From: Polaribacter sp. ALD11
GTDB taxonomy: Bacteria > Bacteroidota > Bacteroidia > Flavobacteriales > Flavobacteriaceae
NCBI RefSeq assembly: GCF_002831685.1
Contig: NZ_CP025119.1
Location: 1,523,001-1,587,000 of the forward strand
DNA: 64,000 nucleotides
Direction of reading: 5' to 3'
Shown here: piece by piece, positions 9,696 to 17,923 of the stretch
Layout of the letters: each line of letters begins with the position of its first letter
Position numbering within the stretch: the stretch's first letter is position 1
The notes under the pieces: model-generated
Seen by the model: only the letters and a program-made list of their open reading frames with translations
Database searches by the model: none
What the model was told of the DNA's origin: nothing
Program-made: the position numbers and the translations under genes

Positions 9696-10403
9696 ATGCA
9701 ACTATTCTATAATTCAGAAATTTCTACAGAAACACAACAAATAACTTTCGATAAAATTGAAAGCAAACACATTGTGCGTGTTTTAAGAAAAAAAGAAGGT
9801 GATATTCTAAAAATCACCAACGGAAAAGGTTTTTTATTTGATGCTGAAATTAATTTCGCAAACGATAAAAGATGTTCTGCATTAATTATTAAAGCTGAAG
9901 AAAAACCAAAACCTTGGAATTATTATTTGCACATTGCAATTGCACCCACAAAGAATAACGACAGAATAGAATGGTTTTTAGAAAAAGCAACAGAAATTGG
10001 TATCGATGAAATTACGCCAATTATTTGTTCTAATTCAGAACGTAGAATTGTAAAACTAGAACGATTTGAGAAAATTATTCAATCTGCAATGAAACAATCT
10101 TTAAAATTCACATTGCCAAAACTGAATGAACCAGTAAAGTTGAATGACTTTATAAATCAAGATTTTGAAGGAAAAATTTGTATTGCACATTGTGAAGAAC
10201 AAGAAAAGACATTATTACAATCCGTAGTAAATCCTTCAGAAAAAACAACCATTTTAATTGGCCCTGAAGGTGATTTTTCTGTGGAAGAAATTAAAAAAGC
10301 ATTGGCTAAAAAATTTGCTCCTATTTCTTTAGGCGAAAGCAGATTGCGTACAGAAACTGCTGCTTTGGTTGCAGTGAATATTGTTTCTTTTATCAATCAG
10401 TAA
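9696..10403 (+). CDS. rsmE: 16S rRNA (uracil-1498-N3)-methyltransferase
   Basis: A 235-residue SPOUT-class methyltransferase, the usual length for RsmE. Visible signatures are the N-terminal PUA-like region (HIVRVLRKKEGD), IAIAPTKNNDRIEWFLEKAT, the S-adenosylmethionine loop LIGPEGDFSVEEI and the trefoil-knot segment SLGESRLRTETAALVAV. It methylates N3 of U1498 in the decoding region of 16S rRNA, working on assembled 30S subunits. It has no pathway link to its neighbours; a housekeeping gene in a mixed run. Confidence 0.95.
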   Translation: MQLFYNSEISTETQQITFDKIESKHIVRVLRKKEGDILKITNGKGFLFDAEINFANDKRCSALIIKAEEKPKPWNYYLHIAIAPTKNNDRIEWFLEKATEIGIDEITPIICSNSERRIVKLERFEKIIQSAMKQSLKFTLPKLNEPVKLNDFINQDFEGKICIAHCEEQEKTLLQSVVNPSEKTTILIGPEGDFSVEEIKKALAKKFAPISLGESRLRTETAALVAVNIVSFINQ

Positions 10404-10434
10404 TTTAGTATCTTGCTTTCTATTATAACATTTC

Positions 10435-10476
10435 AGTTCGAGTAATTTCTACTTTTAAAACAACTGTTTTCGAACT
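10435..10476. repeat. Intergenic inverted repeat, AGTTCGA arms
   Basis: Between rsmE and the DUF4159 gene, arms AGTTCGA (10435-10441) and TCGAACT (10470-10476) pair over 7 bases with a 28-base AT-rich spacer. The sequence CAGTTCGAGTAATTTC resembles the half-unit of the repeat at 56409-56522 and repeats often seen between Flavobacteriaceae genes. It may be a degenerate copy; weak evidence. Confidence 0.4.
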
Positions 10477-10499
10477 CTTTAAAGAGAATTATTTAACTT

Positions 10500-11141
10500 A
10501 TGAAGCAACTTCTTTTTTTTCTTTTTATTTCTATTTCTATAACAACCAACGCACAAGATGTTGCCATTTTAAAATACAATGGTGGTGGAGACTGGTATTC
10601 GAACCCAACTGCAATTCCTAATCTGGTGGACTTTGCAAATACAAATATCAAAACAAATATTTCTAAAAATCCGCAAACTGTAGAAGTTGGGAATCAAGAT
10701 ATTTTTAACTTTCCAATGGTTTTTATGACAGGACATGGAAATGTATATTTTTCTGATGAAGAAGCTGAAAACCTAAGAAACTACTTAATTTCTGGGGGAT
10801 TTTTACACATTTCAGATAATTATGGTTTGGATAAATTCATTCGAAAAGAAATACAAAAAGTTTTTCCAAAATTAGAATTTAAAGAGATACCAAGTAATCA
10901 TCCCGTCTATAACCAAACTTTTAAATTCCCCAACGGAATGCCAAAAATTCATGAACACGATAAAAAAACCGCACAAGGTTTTGGCATTTTCTATGAAGGC
11001 AGATTGGTTGTTTTTTACGATTATGAAACCGATTTAAGCGATGGATGGGAAGATGAAATTATACACAACAACCCTAAAAGTGTAAGAGAAAAAGCTTTAA
11101 AAATGGGGTGTAACATTATTGAATACGCTTTTAAGAATTAA
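10500..11141 (+). CDS. DUF4159 domain secreted protein
   Basis: A 213-residue protein with a signal peptide (hydrophobic residues 4-16, cleavage near TNA-QD). The mature part opens VAILKYNGGGDWYSNPTAIP and continues with FPMVFMTGHGNVYFSDEEAE and GGFLHISDNYGLDKF, the GATase-like Rossmann fold of DUF4159. The family occurs in periplasmic or envelope settings in Bacteroidetes; its biochemical function is not established. No cysteine nucleophile is visible at the expected glutamine-amidotransferase elbow, so an amidotransferase reaction is unlikely. Confidence 0.85.
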   Translation: MKQLLFFLFISISITTNAQDVAILKYNGGGDWYSNPTAIPNLVDFANTNIKTNISKNPQTVEVGNQDIFNFPMVFMTGHGNVYFSDEEAENLRNYLISGGFLHISDNYGLDKFIRKEIQKVFPKLEFKEIPSNHPVYNQTFKFPNGMPKIHEHDKKTAQGFGIFYEGRLVVFYDYETDLSDGWEDEIIHNNPKSVREKALKMGCNIIEYAFKN

Positions 11142-11146
11142 ATAGC

Positions 11147-11197
11147 AATGTCTTGTTGAACCTAAATTAGCATCTCATCTGCGCTCGACCAGACATT
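11147..11197. repeat. Imperfect inverted repeat with TCTGCGCTCGACCAGACA core
   Basis: The arms AATGTCTTGTTGAAC (11147-11161) and GCTCGACCAGACATT (11183-11197) pair at 12 of 15 positions across a 21-base spacer. The right arm, TCTGCGCTCGACCAGACATT, resembles a GC-richer repeat (GACTGCGCTCGACCAGACA) that I recall as scattered between genes in Flavobacteriaceae. Its base composition is clearly higher in GC than its surroundings. Confidence 0.5.
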
Positions 11198-11212
11198 TCA
11201 AAATAAAGAAGA

Positions 11213-12130
11213 ATGCAAAACCAAATTGACATAGATTCCATAAAAATAAACTTCGACGCTAGCGGATTGTGGGTTTTAAATATTGCAATTGGTATTATTA
11301 TGTTTGGTGTAGCTTTAGGTATTTCTATAAATGATTTTAAACGCCTTTTAGAAAAACCTAAAATACTTTTTGTAGGTCTTTTATCTCAGTTTATTTTACT
11401 ACCTGCATTTACTTTTATTGCAATATTAATTATAGAACCGCACCCAAGTTTTGCTCTAGGAATGATGTTGATTGCTGCTTGCCCTGGCGGAAATGTTTCT
11501 AACTTCTTTAGTAAAATGGCAGGCGGAAATGCCGCTTTATCTGTTAGCTTAACTGCTTTTGCAACCTTAATCTGCATTTTTATGACGCCTTTCAATTTAC
11601 AGTTTTGGGGAAGTTTATACGAACCAACAAATGTAATTTTAGAAACTGTAGAATTAAATTGGATAGATTTGTTAAAGCTAGTTTCTCTAATATTAGGAAT
11701 CCCTTTATTTTTTGGAATGTTGATAAAACACTACCATTCTGAAATGGCACGAAAAATAGAGAAAGTATTAAAACCTTTATCTATGTTGGTTTTTATTGCA
11801 TTAATTTTTATTGCTTTTTCTCAAAATTTAGACGTGTTTGCAAATCATATTCATCATGTTATTTTCTTGGTAATTTTTCATAATATTTTTGCATTTATTC
11901 TCGGTTTTTATACTGCTAAAAGTTTTGGTTTAAACAAACAAGACACTAAAACGATTGCAATGGAAACAGGTATACAAAACGGCGGTTTAGGTTTATTACT
12001 AATATTTGGTTTCTTTGATGGTTTAGGAGGAATGGCTTTACTTGCAGCTTTTTGGGGGATTTGGGATGTCTTTTCGGGAATTCTGCTAGCAACCTACTGG
12101 GGCAGAAAACCTCATAAAAAGAGACAATAA
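11213..12130 (+). CDS. Bile acid:sodium symporter family transporter
   Basis: A 305-residue inner-membrane protein with about nine or ten hydrophobic helices. It carries the family segments AACPGGNVSNFFSKMAGGNA (after helix 3) and ETGIQNGGLGLLL (helix 9 region), which in ASBT/SBF proteins form the discontinuous helices holding sodium ions. Bacterial members import organic anions such as bile acids, pantoate or pyruvate-like compounds with sodium; the substrate here is unknown. It lies 14 bases before the acyltransferase gene and may share a transcript with it. Confidence 0.88.
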   Translation: MQNQIDIDSIKINFDASGLWVLNIAIGIIMFGVALGISINDFKRLLEKPKILFVGLLSQFILLPAFTFIAILIIEPHPSFALGMMLIAACPGGNVSNFFSKMAGGNAALSVSLTAFATLICIFMTPFNLQFWGSLYEPTNVILETVELNWIDLLKLVSLILGIPLFFGMLIKHYHSEMARKIEKVLKPLSMLVFIALIFIAFSQNLDVFANHIHHVIFLVIFHNIFAFILGFYTAKSFGLNKQDTKTIAMETGIQNGGLGLLLIFGFFDGLGGMALLAAFWGIWDVFSGILLATYWGRKPHKKRQ

Positions 12131-12143
12131 AATACTATAATTC

Positions 12144-13220
12144 ATGATTCAGAAAATTTGGTTTACACTTGTTTGGGTTTATATAAAATTTGGTTTGTTT
12201 TTTTACACTAAAAAAATAACCGTTTTAGGTAAAGAAAATATCCCGAAGAAAGGTGCTGTTTTATTTGCTGTAAATCACCCAAACGGATTGGTAGACCCAC
12301 TATATGTTACCACAACTAATAGGAGACAGAATCATTTTTTAGTAAGGGCTGCTTCTTTTAAAAACCCGATTGTAAAAAAAATCTTAGAGTCGTTGTATTT
12401 AATGCCCATTTATAGAATTAGAGATGGCATTCAACAATTAGCTAACAATCAAGAGATTTTTGAAAAATGTTTTAATATTTTAAAAAAAGGAGAAACTTTA
12501 ATGATTTTCCCTGAAGGAAGTCACGATAAAAAAAGAACGATTAGACCTTTAAGTAAAGGATTTACAAGAATTGTTTTTGGTGCTTTAGAGAAATATAAAG
12601 ATTTAGAAATAACCGTAATTCCTGTAGGGGTTACTTACCAACACCCTTCTCACTTTCCTTCAAAAGTGGCTATAAACTATGGAAAACCAATTACTACAAG
12701 AGCCATTTTTGAAGAAAACTCATTAGCAAAATCAATTAATATCTTAAAAAAGAAAGTAACAGACCAATTAAAAATAGTTTCGGTTCATATTTCTGATGAT
12801 GAGAATTACGAAACAATTTTACAAAAACTAAATGATGCTCAGGTAGATTTTACAGCAGTAGACAACGTAAATGAAATGATTAAAAACAACTCATTTCCTT
12901 CTAAAAAAAATTCTAAGAAAAACTACTTAAAACCACTACTTTATTTAATTATTTTAAACAGTATTATTCCATTTTTACTTTGGAAAAAAGCTTCTCAAAA
13001 AATTGATGAAATTGAATTTATAGATACATTTCGATTTAGTATAAACCTATTTATTTGTAGTTTATTTTATTGCTTACAAGCGCATATTCTAAGTATTTAT
13101 TACGGAAACACAATTGGTTTCTTTTACTTAACAATTTCTGCTTTACTAATTCTAATCTACGTAAAAACAGCACCTACAAATGCTAAAAAACACATCGATT
13201 TTGTAGAAGCTAGCAAATAA
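12144..13220 (+). CDS. Lysophospholipid acyltransferase family protein (PlsC-like)
   Basis: A 358-residue protein. The N-terminal 210 residues form a PlsC-type acyltransferase domain with AVNHPNGLVDPLYV (His45, Asp51) and the second block MIFPEGSHDKKR. The catalytic box reads His-x5-Asp, one residue longer than the textbook His-x4-Asp; I recall Bacteroidetes relatives with NHPN-type boxes, so this is probably family style rather than loss of function. Residues 265-345 hold two or three membrane helices. It would acylate a glycerophosphate or other lipid precursor at the inner membrane face. Confidence 0.85.
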   Translation: MIQKIWFTLVWVYIKFGLFFYTKKITVLGKENIPKKGAVLFAVNHPNGLVDPLYVTTTNRRQNHFLVRAASFKNPIVKKILESLYLMPIYRIRDGIQQLANNQEIFEKCFNILKKGETLMIFPEGSHDKKRTIRPLSKGFTRIVFGALEKYKDLEITVIPVGVTYQHPSHFPSKVAINYGKPITTRAIFEENSLAKSINILKKKVTDQLKIVSVHISDDENYETILQKLNDAQVDFTAVDNVNEMIKNNSFPSKKNSKKNYLKPLLYLIILNSIIPFLLWKKASQKIDEIEFIDTFRFSINLFICSLFYCLQAHILSIYYGNTIGFFYLTISALLILIYVKTAPTNAKKHIDFVEASK

Positions 13221-13221
13221 A

Positions 13222-13303
13222 TCTAGCCCTGATTGTAGCATTTGTTTGAGCTCTTTTTTGTCTTTTACAAAAAAAGCGAGTGCGAAAAGCAGGAAATAGC
13301 TTC
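13222..13303. repeat. TAGCCCTGAT...AGCAGGAAATAGC repeat containing a terminator hairpin
   Basis: Between convergent genes. The inner part CTCTTTTTTGT-CTTTT-ACAAAAAAAGCGAG (about 13251-13280) is an A/T-rich hairpin that could end transcription in both directions. The outer parts TAGCCCTGAT (from 13224) and AAAGCAGGAAATAGCT (to 13302) can pair (CCTG with CAGG, AGC with GCT). The whole pattern resembles a repeat I recall as very frequent at the ends of genes in Flavobacteriia, with a variable centre and constant edges. Confidence 0.6.
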
Positions 13304-16221
13304 TAATCTATAATTGCATCTTGAATTACTTGTTGAATCTTAGTTCTCATATTACTTCTAATCAACCCTCTGTTATTCATGTTAGGATAGACTCTGTTTG
13401 ATAAAAACACATACACTAATCCACTTTTTGGATCTGCCCAAGTATACGTTCCTGTAAAACCAGAATGACCAAAACTCTCGTCTGAAACACAACCACAAGT
13501 AGCTTTTATACGCGGATTTAGTTGTGGCTTGTCAAACCCTAAACCTCTTCTTACTTTTTCATCAGAAAAATATCTATGATTAAATTTATCTATAGTTTCT
13601 GATTTTAAATATCGTTTGCCGCCATAAAAACCTTTTTGTAAATACATTTGCATAATTTTACCAACGTCATTTGCATTGGCAAATAAACCTGCATGACCAC
13701 CAACACCGCCTAACATTGCTGCACCCATATCATGCACGTAACCTTGCAATAATTGGTTGCGGTAATAATCGTCTCTTTCTGTTGGTACAATTTGGTTTCT
13801 ATGAAACTTCTTTAAGGGTAAATAGGTTGTTCTGTCTGCTCCTAAAGATTGATAAAACTGTTCGTCTACCAATGTTTCTAATGGTTTTTCATATTTTAAT
13901 TCTAATGCTTCTTTAAAAATATAATAGCCTAAATCGCTATATTTATAACCCCCTTTTTTTCTTTGATCTGCATCTTTTATGTATTTATAAATACTGTCTT
14001 TGTAGTTATGGTTAATAAAAAGATTTTCTGCCACCTTGATGCTAAATTTACTCGTCTTCTTTTTCCTGTAAAAGGTAGCTAAATTTTTATGAGTTACACT
14101 GTCTTGAGTATCTATATAAAAAGGAATCCACGCTTTTAATCTACCAAAATGAGAAAGTACTTCTTTAACGGTTACTTTTTCTTTATTTGAATTAGAAAAA
14201 CTTGGTAAAATATCTCTTAAACTTGCTGTTAAGGGTATTTTATGTTCTTCTTCTGCTTTCATCATTAAAGGTAAAGAAGCTAAAATTTTGGTAAGAGAAG
14301 CTAAATCATAAATATCAGAATTTTGCACTTTTAATTTCTTATCATGTGTATGATACCCATAGCTTTTTTCTAAAATTACCTTACCATTTCTAGCCACAAA
14401 AACCTGAAAACCAGGGGCCATTTTTTGATTGATAATAGTATCTGCCATTTTATCTATTAAAGCTAATTTTCTAGAAGACATACCTACCGCTTCTGGTATT
14501 GTGTACTCGAACCTACTTAAATTAGAACTTAAAAGGCCAAATCCTTCTTTAAACCGAGAGCCGATAGAAACTGGTAATTTCCCTTTTGCAGTAGTTGCGC
14601 CAAACAATAATTGTGCAGAAATTTCTTGTGCCAATTTACTGTTTTGGTAAGAAACAATTAAACCTTCTATATTGGCAAAACTTTTTATTTGCAACAAACT
14701 ATACGGACTCGTAAAAACATCTAAAATAACAGATTTTTCCCTCGCAATTTCTTGTAGCCAAACCAATTCCTTATTTGAAAACTTATAACTTTTCCAAGGA
14801 TTTAGATTCGATTTATGAAAACCAATAATTACATAATTATACGGTTTTAATTTTGAAATTAATTTGTCTAGATTTTTATCAGAAACAACAGTTACTTTTG
14901 TATAATTCTTTAGCATATTTACATAAGAAGTATTCTCTGCATCGCCTAATTTCACATAAGCAATCTTTTGCTTCTCTAGATCTCTAATTGGCAAATTACC
15001 ATTAATGTTTTTAACTAAAGTTAATGAGTTCTTTACCAATTCTCTGTGCAACAACTCATCTTCGACTCTATTTAAATCTTCTTCAATGTTTTCTAAAACA
15101 ATTGGTTTGTAATGATGTAAACCTGCCCAATATTTAGATTTTAGAATCTTTCTCACAGAAAAATTCAAACGCTCTTCTGTTAAGGTTTTTGTTTCTAAAG
15201 CCCTTTTAATTAACGCTATGGAACCTGGTACATCTTGCGGAATCAGTAACAAATCGTTACCCGCTTGCAATGCCGCTAAATCTATCTGTGCAGAAGTTGC
15301 ATAATTACTTGCACCTTTCATGTTTAAACCATCAGTAATAATTAAACCCTGAAAACCTAACTTTTCTTGCAACAAATGGGTGACTACATTTTTAGAAAGC
15401 GATGTTGGTAAATTAGGATCTGGTTCTAGACTTGGTATGTTCAAATGCGCGGTCATAACACTTGCCAAACCAACATCAAATGTTTTTCTATACGGATATA
15501 GTTCTATGGAATCTAAGCGTGCAACATCAAAATCTAAAAGCGGTAATGTGTGATGAGAATCTGCAGCTGTATCTCCATGACCAGGAAAATGCTTTCCATT
15601 TGCTAAAACACCTTCACTTTGCATTCCTTTAATAAACGCAATTGCCTTTTCGGTAACATTTTCTTTGCTTTCACCAAAAGACCGATTACCAATAATCGGA
15701 TTTTCTGGATTTACATTAATATCTATTACTGGTGCAAAATTGACATGAATTCCTATTCTTTTTGCATGCTGACCAAGATGTTTTCCAAATTGTTCTACCA
15801 AAGAATCATTTCTAATTGCCCCCAAAGTCATGTTCCAAGGAAAACGATACGTATTTTTTAAACGCATATCTAAACCCCATTCACCATCAAAACCAATTAA
15901 TAAAGGCACTTTTGCAGAATCTTGATATTTATTTGTTAATTCTGCCTGCTTTCTAGGTGTTCCTTGCATAAATATCAAATTACCAACATGATACTTTGTA
16001 ATCATTTTAGCAACAAAATCCTCGTGTTTTTCATCTAAATTAGAATAGGCCTGTATCATAAATAGCTGTCCTATTTTTTCATCTACAGACATGCCATTCA
16101 TAATACTATCTACCCAAATTTCTTGCGCAACAAAATCATTCGTCCTTAACGGATCTAATCTTTGTGCGTTTAAATTGTGGCCAACAGCAATTAATAATAG
16201 TAATAATATACTTTTTTTCAT
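13303..16221 (-). CDS. GH3 beta-N-acetylglucosaminidase fused to serine beta-lactamase-family domain
   Basis: A 972-residue secreted or lipid-free periplasmic protein. The ATG at 16221 is preferred over an in-frame ATG 45 bases upstream because it places the signal peptide MKKSILLLLLIAVGHNLNAQ at the very N terminus. Residues 35-370 form a glycoside hydrolase family 3 domain with the NagZ marks KHFPGHGD (210-217), the following Asp-Ser-His-His (221-224) and the nucleophile region ITDGLNMKG (Asp297). A middle alpha/beta GH3 C-domain follows. Residues 575-972 are a class-C beta-lactamase/esterase-type domain with Ser642-x-x-Lys645 (SLTK), a YSD motif near GGYKYSDLGYY and a late HSGFTG. The combination suggests peptidoglycan turnover: removal of GlcNAc plus a peptide or ester hydrolase step. 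Confidence 0.9.
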   Translation of the reverse strand: MKKSILLLLLIAVGHNLNAQRLDPLRTNDFVAQEIWVDSIMNGMSVDEKIGQLFMIQAYSNLDEKHEDFVAKMITKYHVGNLIFMQGTPRKQAELTNKYQDSAKVPLLIGFDGEWGLDMRLKNTYRFPWNMTLGAIRNDSLVEQFGKHLGQHAKRIGIHVNFAPVIDINVNPENPIIGNRSFGESKENVTEKAIAFIKGMQSEGVLANGKHFPGHGDTAADSHHTLPLLDFDVARLDSIELYPYRKTFDVGLASVMTAHLNIPSLEPDPNLPTSLSKNVVTHLLQEKLGFQGLIITDGLNMKGASNYATSAQIDLAALQAGNDLLLIPQDVPGSIALIKRALETKTLTEERLNFSVRKILKSKYWAGLHHYKPIVLENIEEDLNRVEDELLHRELVKNSLTLVKNINGNLPIRDLEKQKIAYVKLGDAENTSYVNMLKNYTKVTVVSDKNLDKLISKLKPYNYVIIGFHKSNLNPWKSYKFSNKELVWLQEIAREKSVILDVFTSPYSLLQIKSFANIEGLIVSYQNSKLAQEISAQLLFGATTAKGKLPVSIGSRFKEGFGLLSSNLSRFEYTIPEAVGMSSRKLALIDKMADTIINQKMAPGFQVFVARNGKVILEKSYGYHTHDKKLKVQNSDIYDLASLTKILASLPLMMKAEEEHKIPLTASLRDILPSFSNSNKEKVTVKEVLSHFGRLKAWIPFYIDTQDSVTHKNLATFYRKKKTSKFSIKVAENLFINHNYKDSIYKYIKDADQRKKGGYKYSDLGYYIFKEALELKYEKPLETLVDEQFYQSLGADRTTYLPLKKFHRNQIVPTERDDYYRNQLLQGYVHDMGAAMLGGVGGHAGLFANANDVGKIMQMYLQKGFYGGKRYLKSETIDKFNHRYFSDEKVRRGLGFDKPQLNPRIKATCGCVSDESFGHSGFTGTYTWADPKSGLVYVFLSNRVYPNMNNRGLIRSNMRTKIQQVIQDAIID

Positions 16222-16332
16222 TCTAATTTTTTGAATATTTTTTGGGCGTTTTAACAGGCTTTCCACTATATCTTTTTAAATACTACTTCAGAAACTACGA
16301 GTCTCTAAATCATAGTAATTTCTTACTAAAAC

Positions 16333-16363
16333 AGATTACTTCGTCATTCTTCCTCGTAATGAC
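16333..16363. repeat. Half copy of GTCATTGCGAGG-type repeat
   Basis: Read on the minus strand this is GTCATTACGAGGAAGAATGA followed by CGAAGTAATCT. It matches the left half of the fuller palindromic element at 24573-24637 and the diverged copy at 46508-46579. It lies downstream of the minus-strand gene at 16451-16936. Confidence 0.7.
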
Positions 16364-16450
16364 GCAGATTAAAAAGAATTTAAAAAGGATGCCGTTTCAA
16401 TCCTTAACGCAACTTTCTGCAGTCTTAATACGATAACTTAAAATCAATAG

Positions 16451-16936
16451 TTATACCAAAAAGCGTTTATGCCAGCTTTCTTTTGCTGCAACTTCCCAAT
16501 TATTTTCAAAATCTTCTTTCGTTGCTACCATATTATTAAAAACAATAGTATCTGGTGTTACTTTCTGTTCTTTAGCAAATCTTTGAAAATCTGATAACTT
16601 CACTAAGTTAATAGTGTTATTATCTTTAAAAGTAACGTTCATTTTATTCATTAAGTCTAAAGAAAGTTCTTTTTCTAGAGCTTGTATAAAACGGACAGAA
16701 CTATCTATAGAACAACCAGAAACATTGTTAAAACTTTCATCTACTGCCAATACTAAAAACTGATTGTATTTAATAGTAAACGAACCTTTTAAATCGTCTC
16801 CATGACGCGTCCATTGGTTTATAAAGTCTTCTGCTTTTAAAGCAATAAATTCCATATCCTTATTTGTAAATTCTCTATCTGCTTGGTAAATCCAAACACG
16901 AGAATTACTCGGTAAATTTTTATATTCTGTAAACAT
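16451..16936 (-). CDS. Conserved hypothetical protein (often labelled ABC transporter ATPase)
   Basis: A 161-residue soluble protein opening MFTEYKNLPSNSRVWIYQAD and ending with AAKESWHKRFL. It has a histidine/tryptophan cluster (FINQWTRHGDDLKGSF) and a VSGCSIDSSVRFI segment. Homologues in Flavobacteriia frequently carry the database name ABC transporter ATPase, but no Walker A, Walker B or ABC signature can be seen, so that name is unsupported. No signal peptide or membrane helix. Monocistronic by spacing; function unknown. Confidence 0.7.
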   Translation of the reverse strand: MFTEYKNLPSNSRVWIYQADREFTNKDMEFIALKAEDFINQWTRHGDDLKGSFTIKYNQFLVLAVDESFNNVSGCSIDSSVRFIQALEKELSLDLMNKMNVTFKDNNTINLVKLSDFQRFAKEQKVTPDTIVFNNMVATKEDFENNWEVAAKESWHKRFLV

Positions 16937-17012
16937 AATTTTACTTTTTTAATTAATTAGATATTTAGATTTCTCAATCGCCTAAAAGACTCCTTTCAAA
17001 ATCATAAATAAC

Positions 17013-17840
17013 CTATCGCAAATTAAATTTCTGTTGTAAAGCCTGTAATTTATCTTTGTCAGACATTTTCTTTTTAGGCACCGTCATTCTATCTTTAATC
17101 TCTTTCAATACCTTTTTTGTATACAACGGAAAGTCTGCATTCTGCATCCAATTATTATACCCTGGGTTTTCTTTAAAAACCTCTTCTACCGTTCTTCCTT
17201 TGTATTTTCCGAAAGAAAAAATTTCTTGCTTCTCATCATTCATCAAAACAAAACCAGCAAAATCTGCTCTTTCTCCGTGTGTAGAAAATTCACTTAAAGC
17301 GTCTACAGAGTTTCCTATATCTTCATATTTATCTAATTGTGCTAATAAGATTTCATACGTTGCATTGGTGTCTGCTTCTGCACCATGAGCGCCTTCTAAT
17401 TCTTTTCCGCAGTAAAATTGATACCCCGCACTTAGAGTTCTTTGTTCTTTTTTATGAAAAATAACTTGAACATCAATTGCTTTTCGATCTTTCATGTCAA
17501 AATCAATTCCTGCACGCATTAACTCTTCTGCTAACAAAGGAATATCGAATCTATTAGAATTAAAACCAGCCAAATCGCATCCTGCAACCATATCACTTAC
17601 CTGTTGTGCCAACTCTTTAAAAGTTGGTTCTGAAGCTACTTTTTCATTTGTAATTCCATGAACATCAATCGATCCTTGAGGGATTTCCATTTCCGGATTT
17701 ACCAACCACGTTTTACTTTCTTTATTTCCGTTAGGAAACACTTTTAAAACAGCAATTTCTACAATTCTGTCTGTTGCAATATTTACACCTGTAGTTTCTA
17801 AATCGAAAAATACAATTGGTTTTGTTAAATTTAAGTTCAT
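17013..17840 (-). CDS. 3'-5' exonuclease, DnaQ/DEDDh-like
   Basis: A 275-residue protein. The N-terminal 175 residues are a DEDD exonuclease domain: Exo I FFDLETTG (Asp13, Glu15), Exo II near GFNSNRFDIPLLAEEL, and Exo III HGAEADTNATYEILL, whose His-x4-Asp spacing marks the DEDDh class (epsilon-subunit/RNase T type). A C-terminal module with FSFGKYKGRTVEEVFKENPG resembles the short domain found after exonuclease domains in several Bacteroidetes proteins. It probably acts in DNA repair or proofreading, or in RNA end trimming; which one cannot be decided here. Confidence 0.9.
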   Translation of the reverse strand: MNLNLTKPIVFFDLETTGVNIATDRIVEIAVLKVFPNGNKESKTWLVNPEMEIPQGSIDVHGITNEKVASEPTFKELAQQVSDMVAGCDLAGFNSNRFDIPLLAEELMRAGIDFDMKDRKAIDVQVIFHKKEQRTLSAGYQFYCGKELEGAHGAEADTNATYEILLAQLDKYEDIGNSVDALSEFSTHGERADFAGFVLMNDEKQEIFSFGKYKGRTVEEVFKENPGYNNWMQNADFPLYTKKVLKEIKDRMTVPKKKMSDKDKLQALQQKFNLR

Positions 17841-17923
17841 TATTTATTGTTCGTGAAATTTATAAACTTTTCAACTTCGCTCGAAAAGACAGATGTAATT
17901 GTCTATTCAAGAAAAGTTAAAAA

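Noticed and set aside
16219..16266. Alternative upstream ATG of the GH3 fusion gene
   Set aside because: It would put 15 charged residues ahead of the signal peptide; the ATG at 16221 gives a classical signal peptide.
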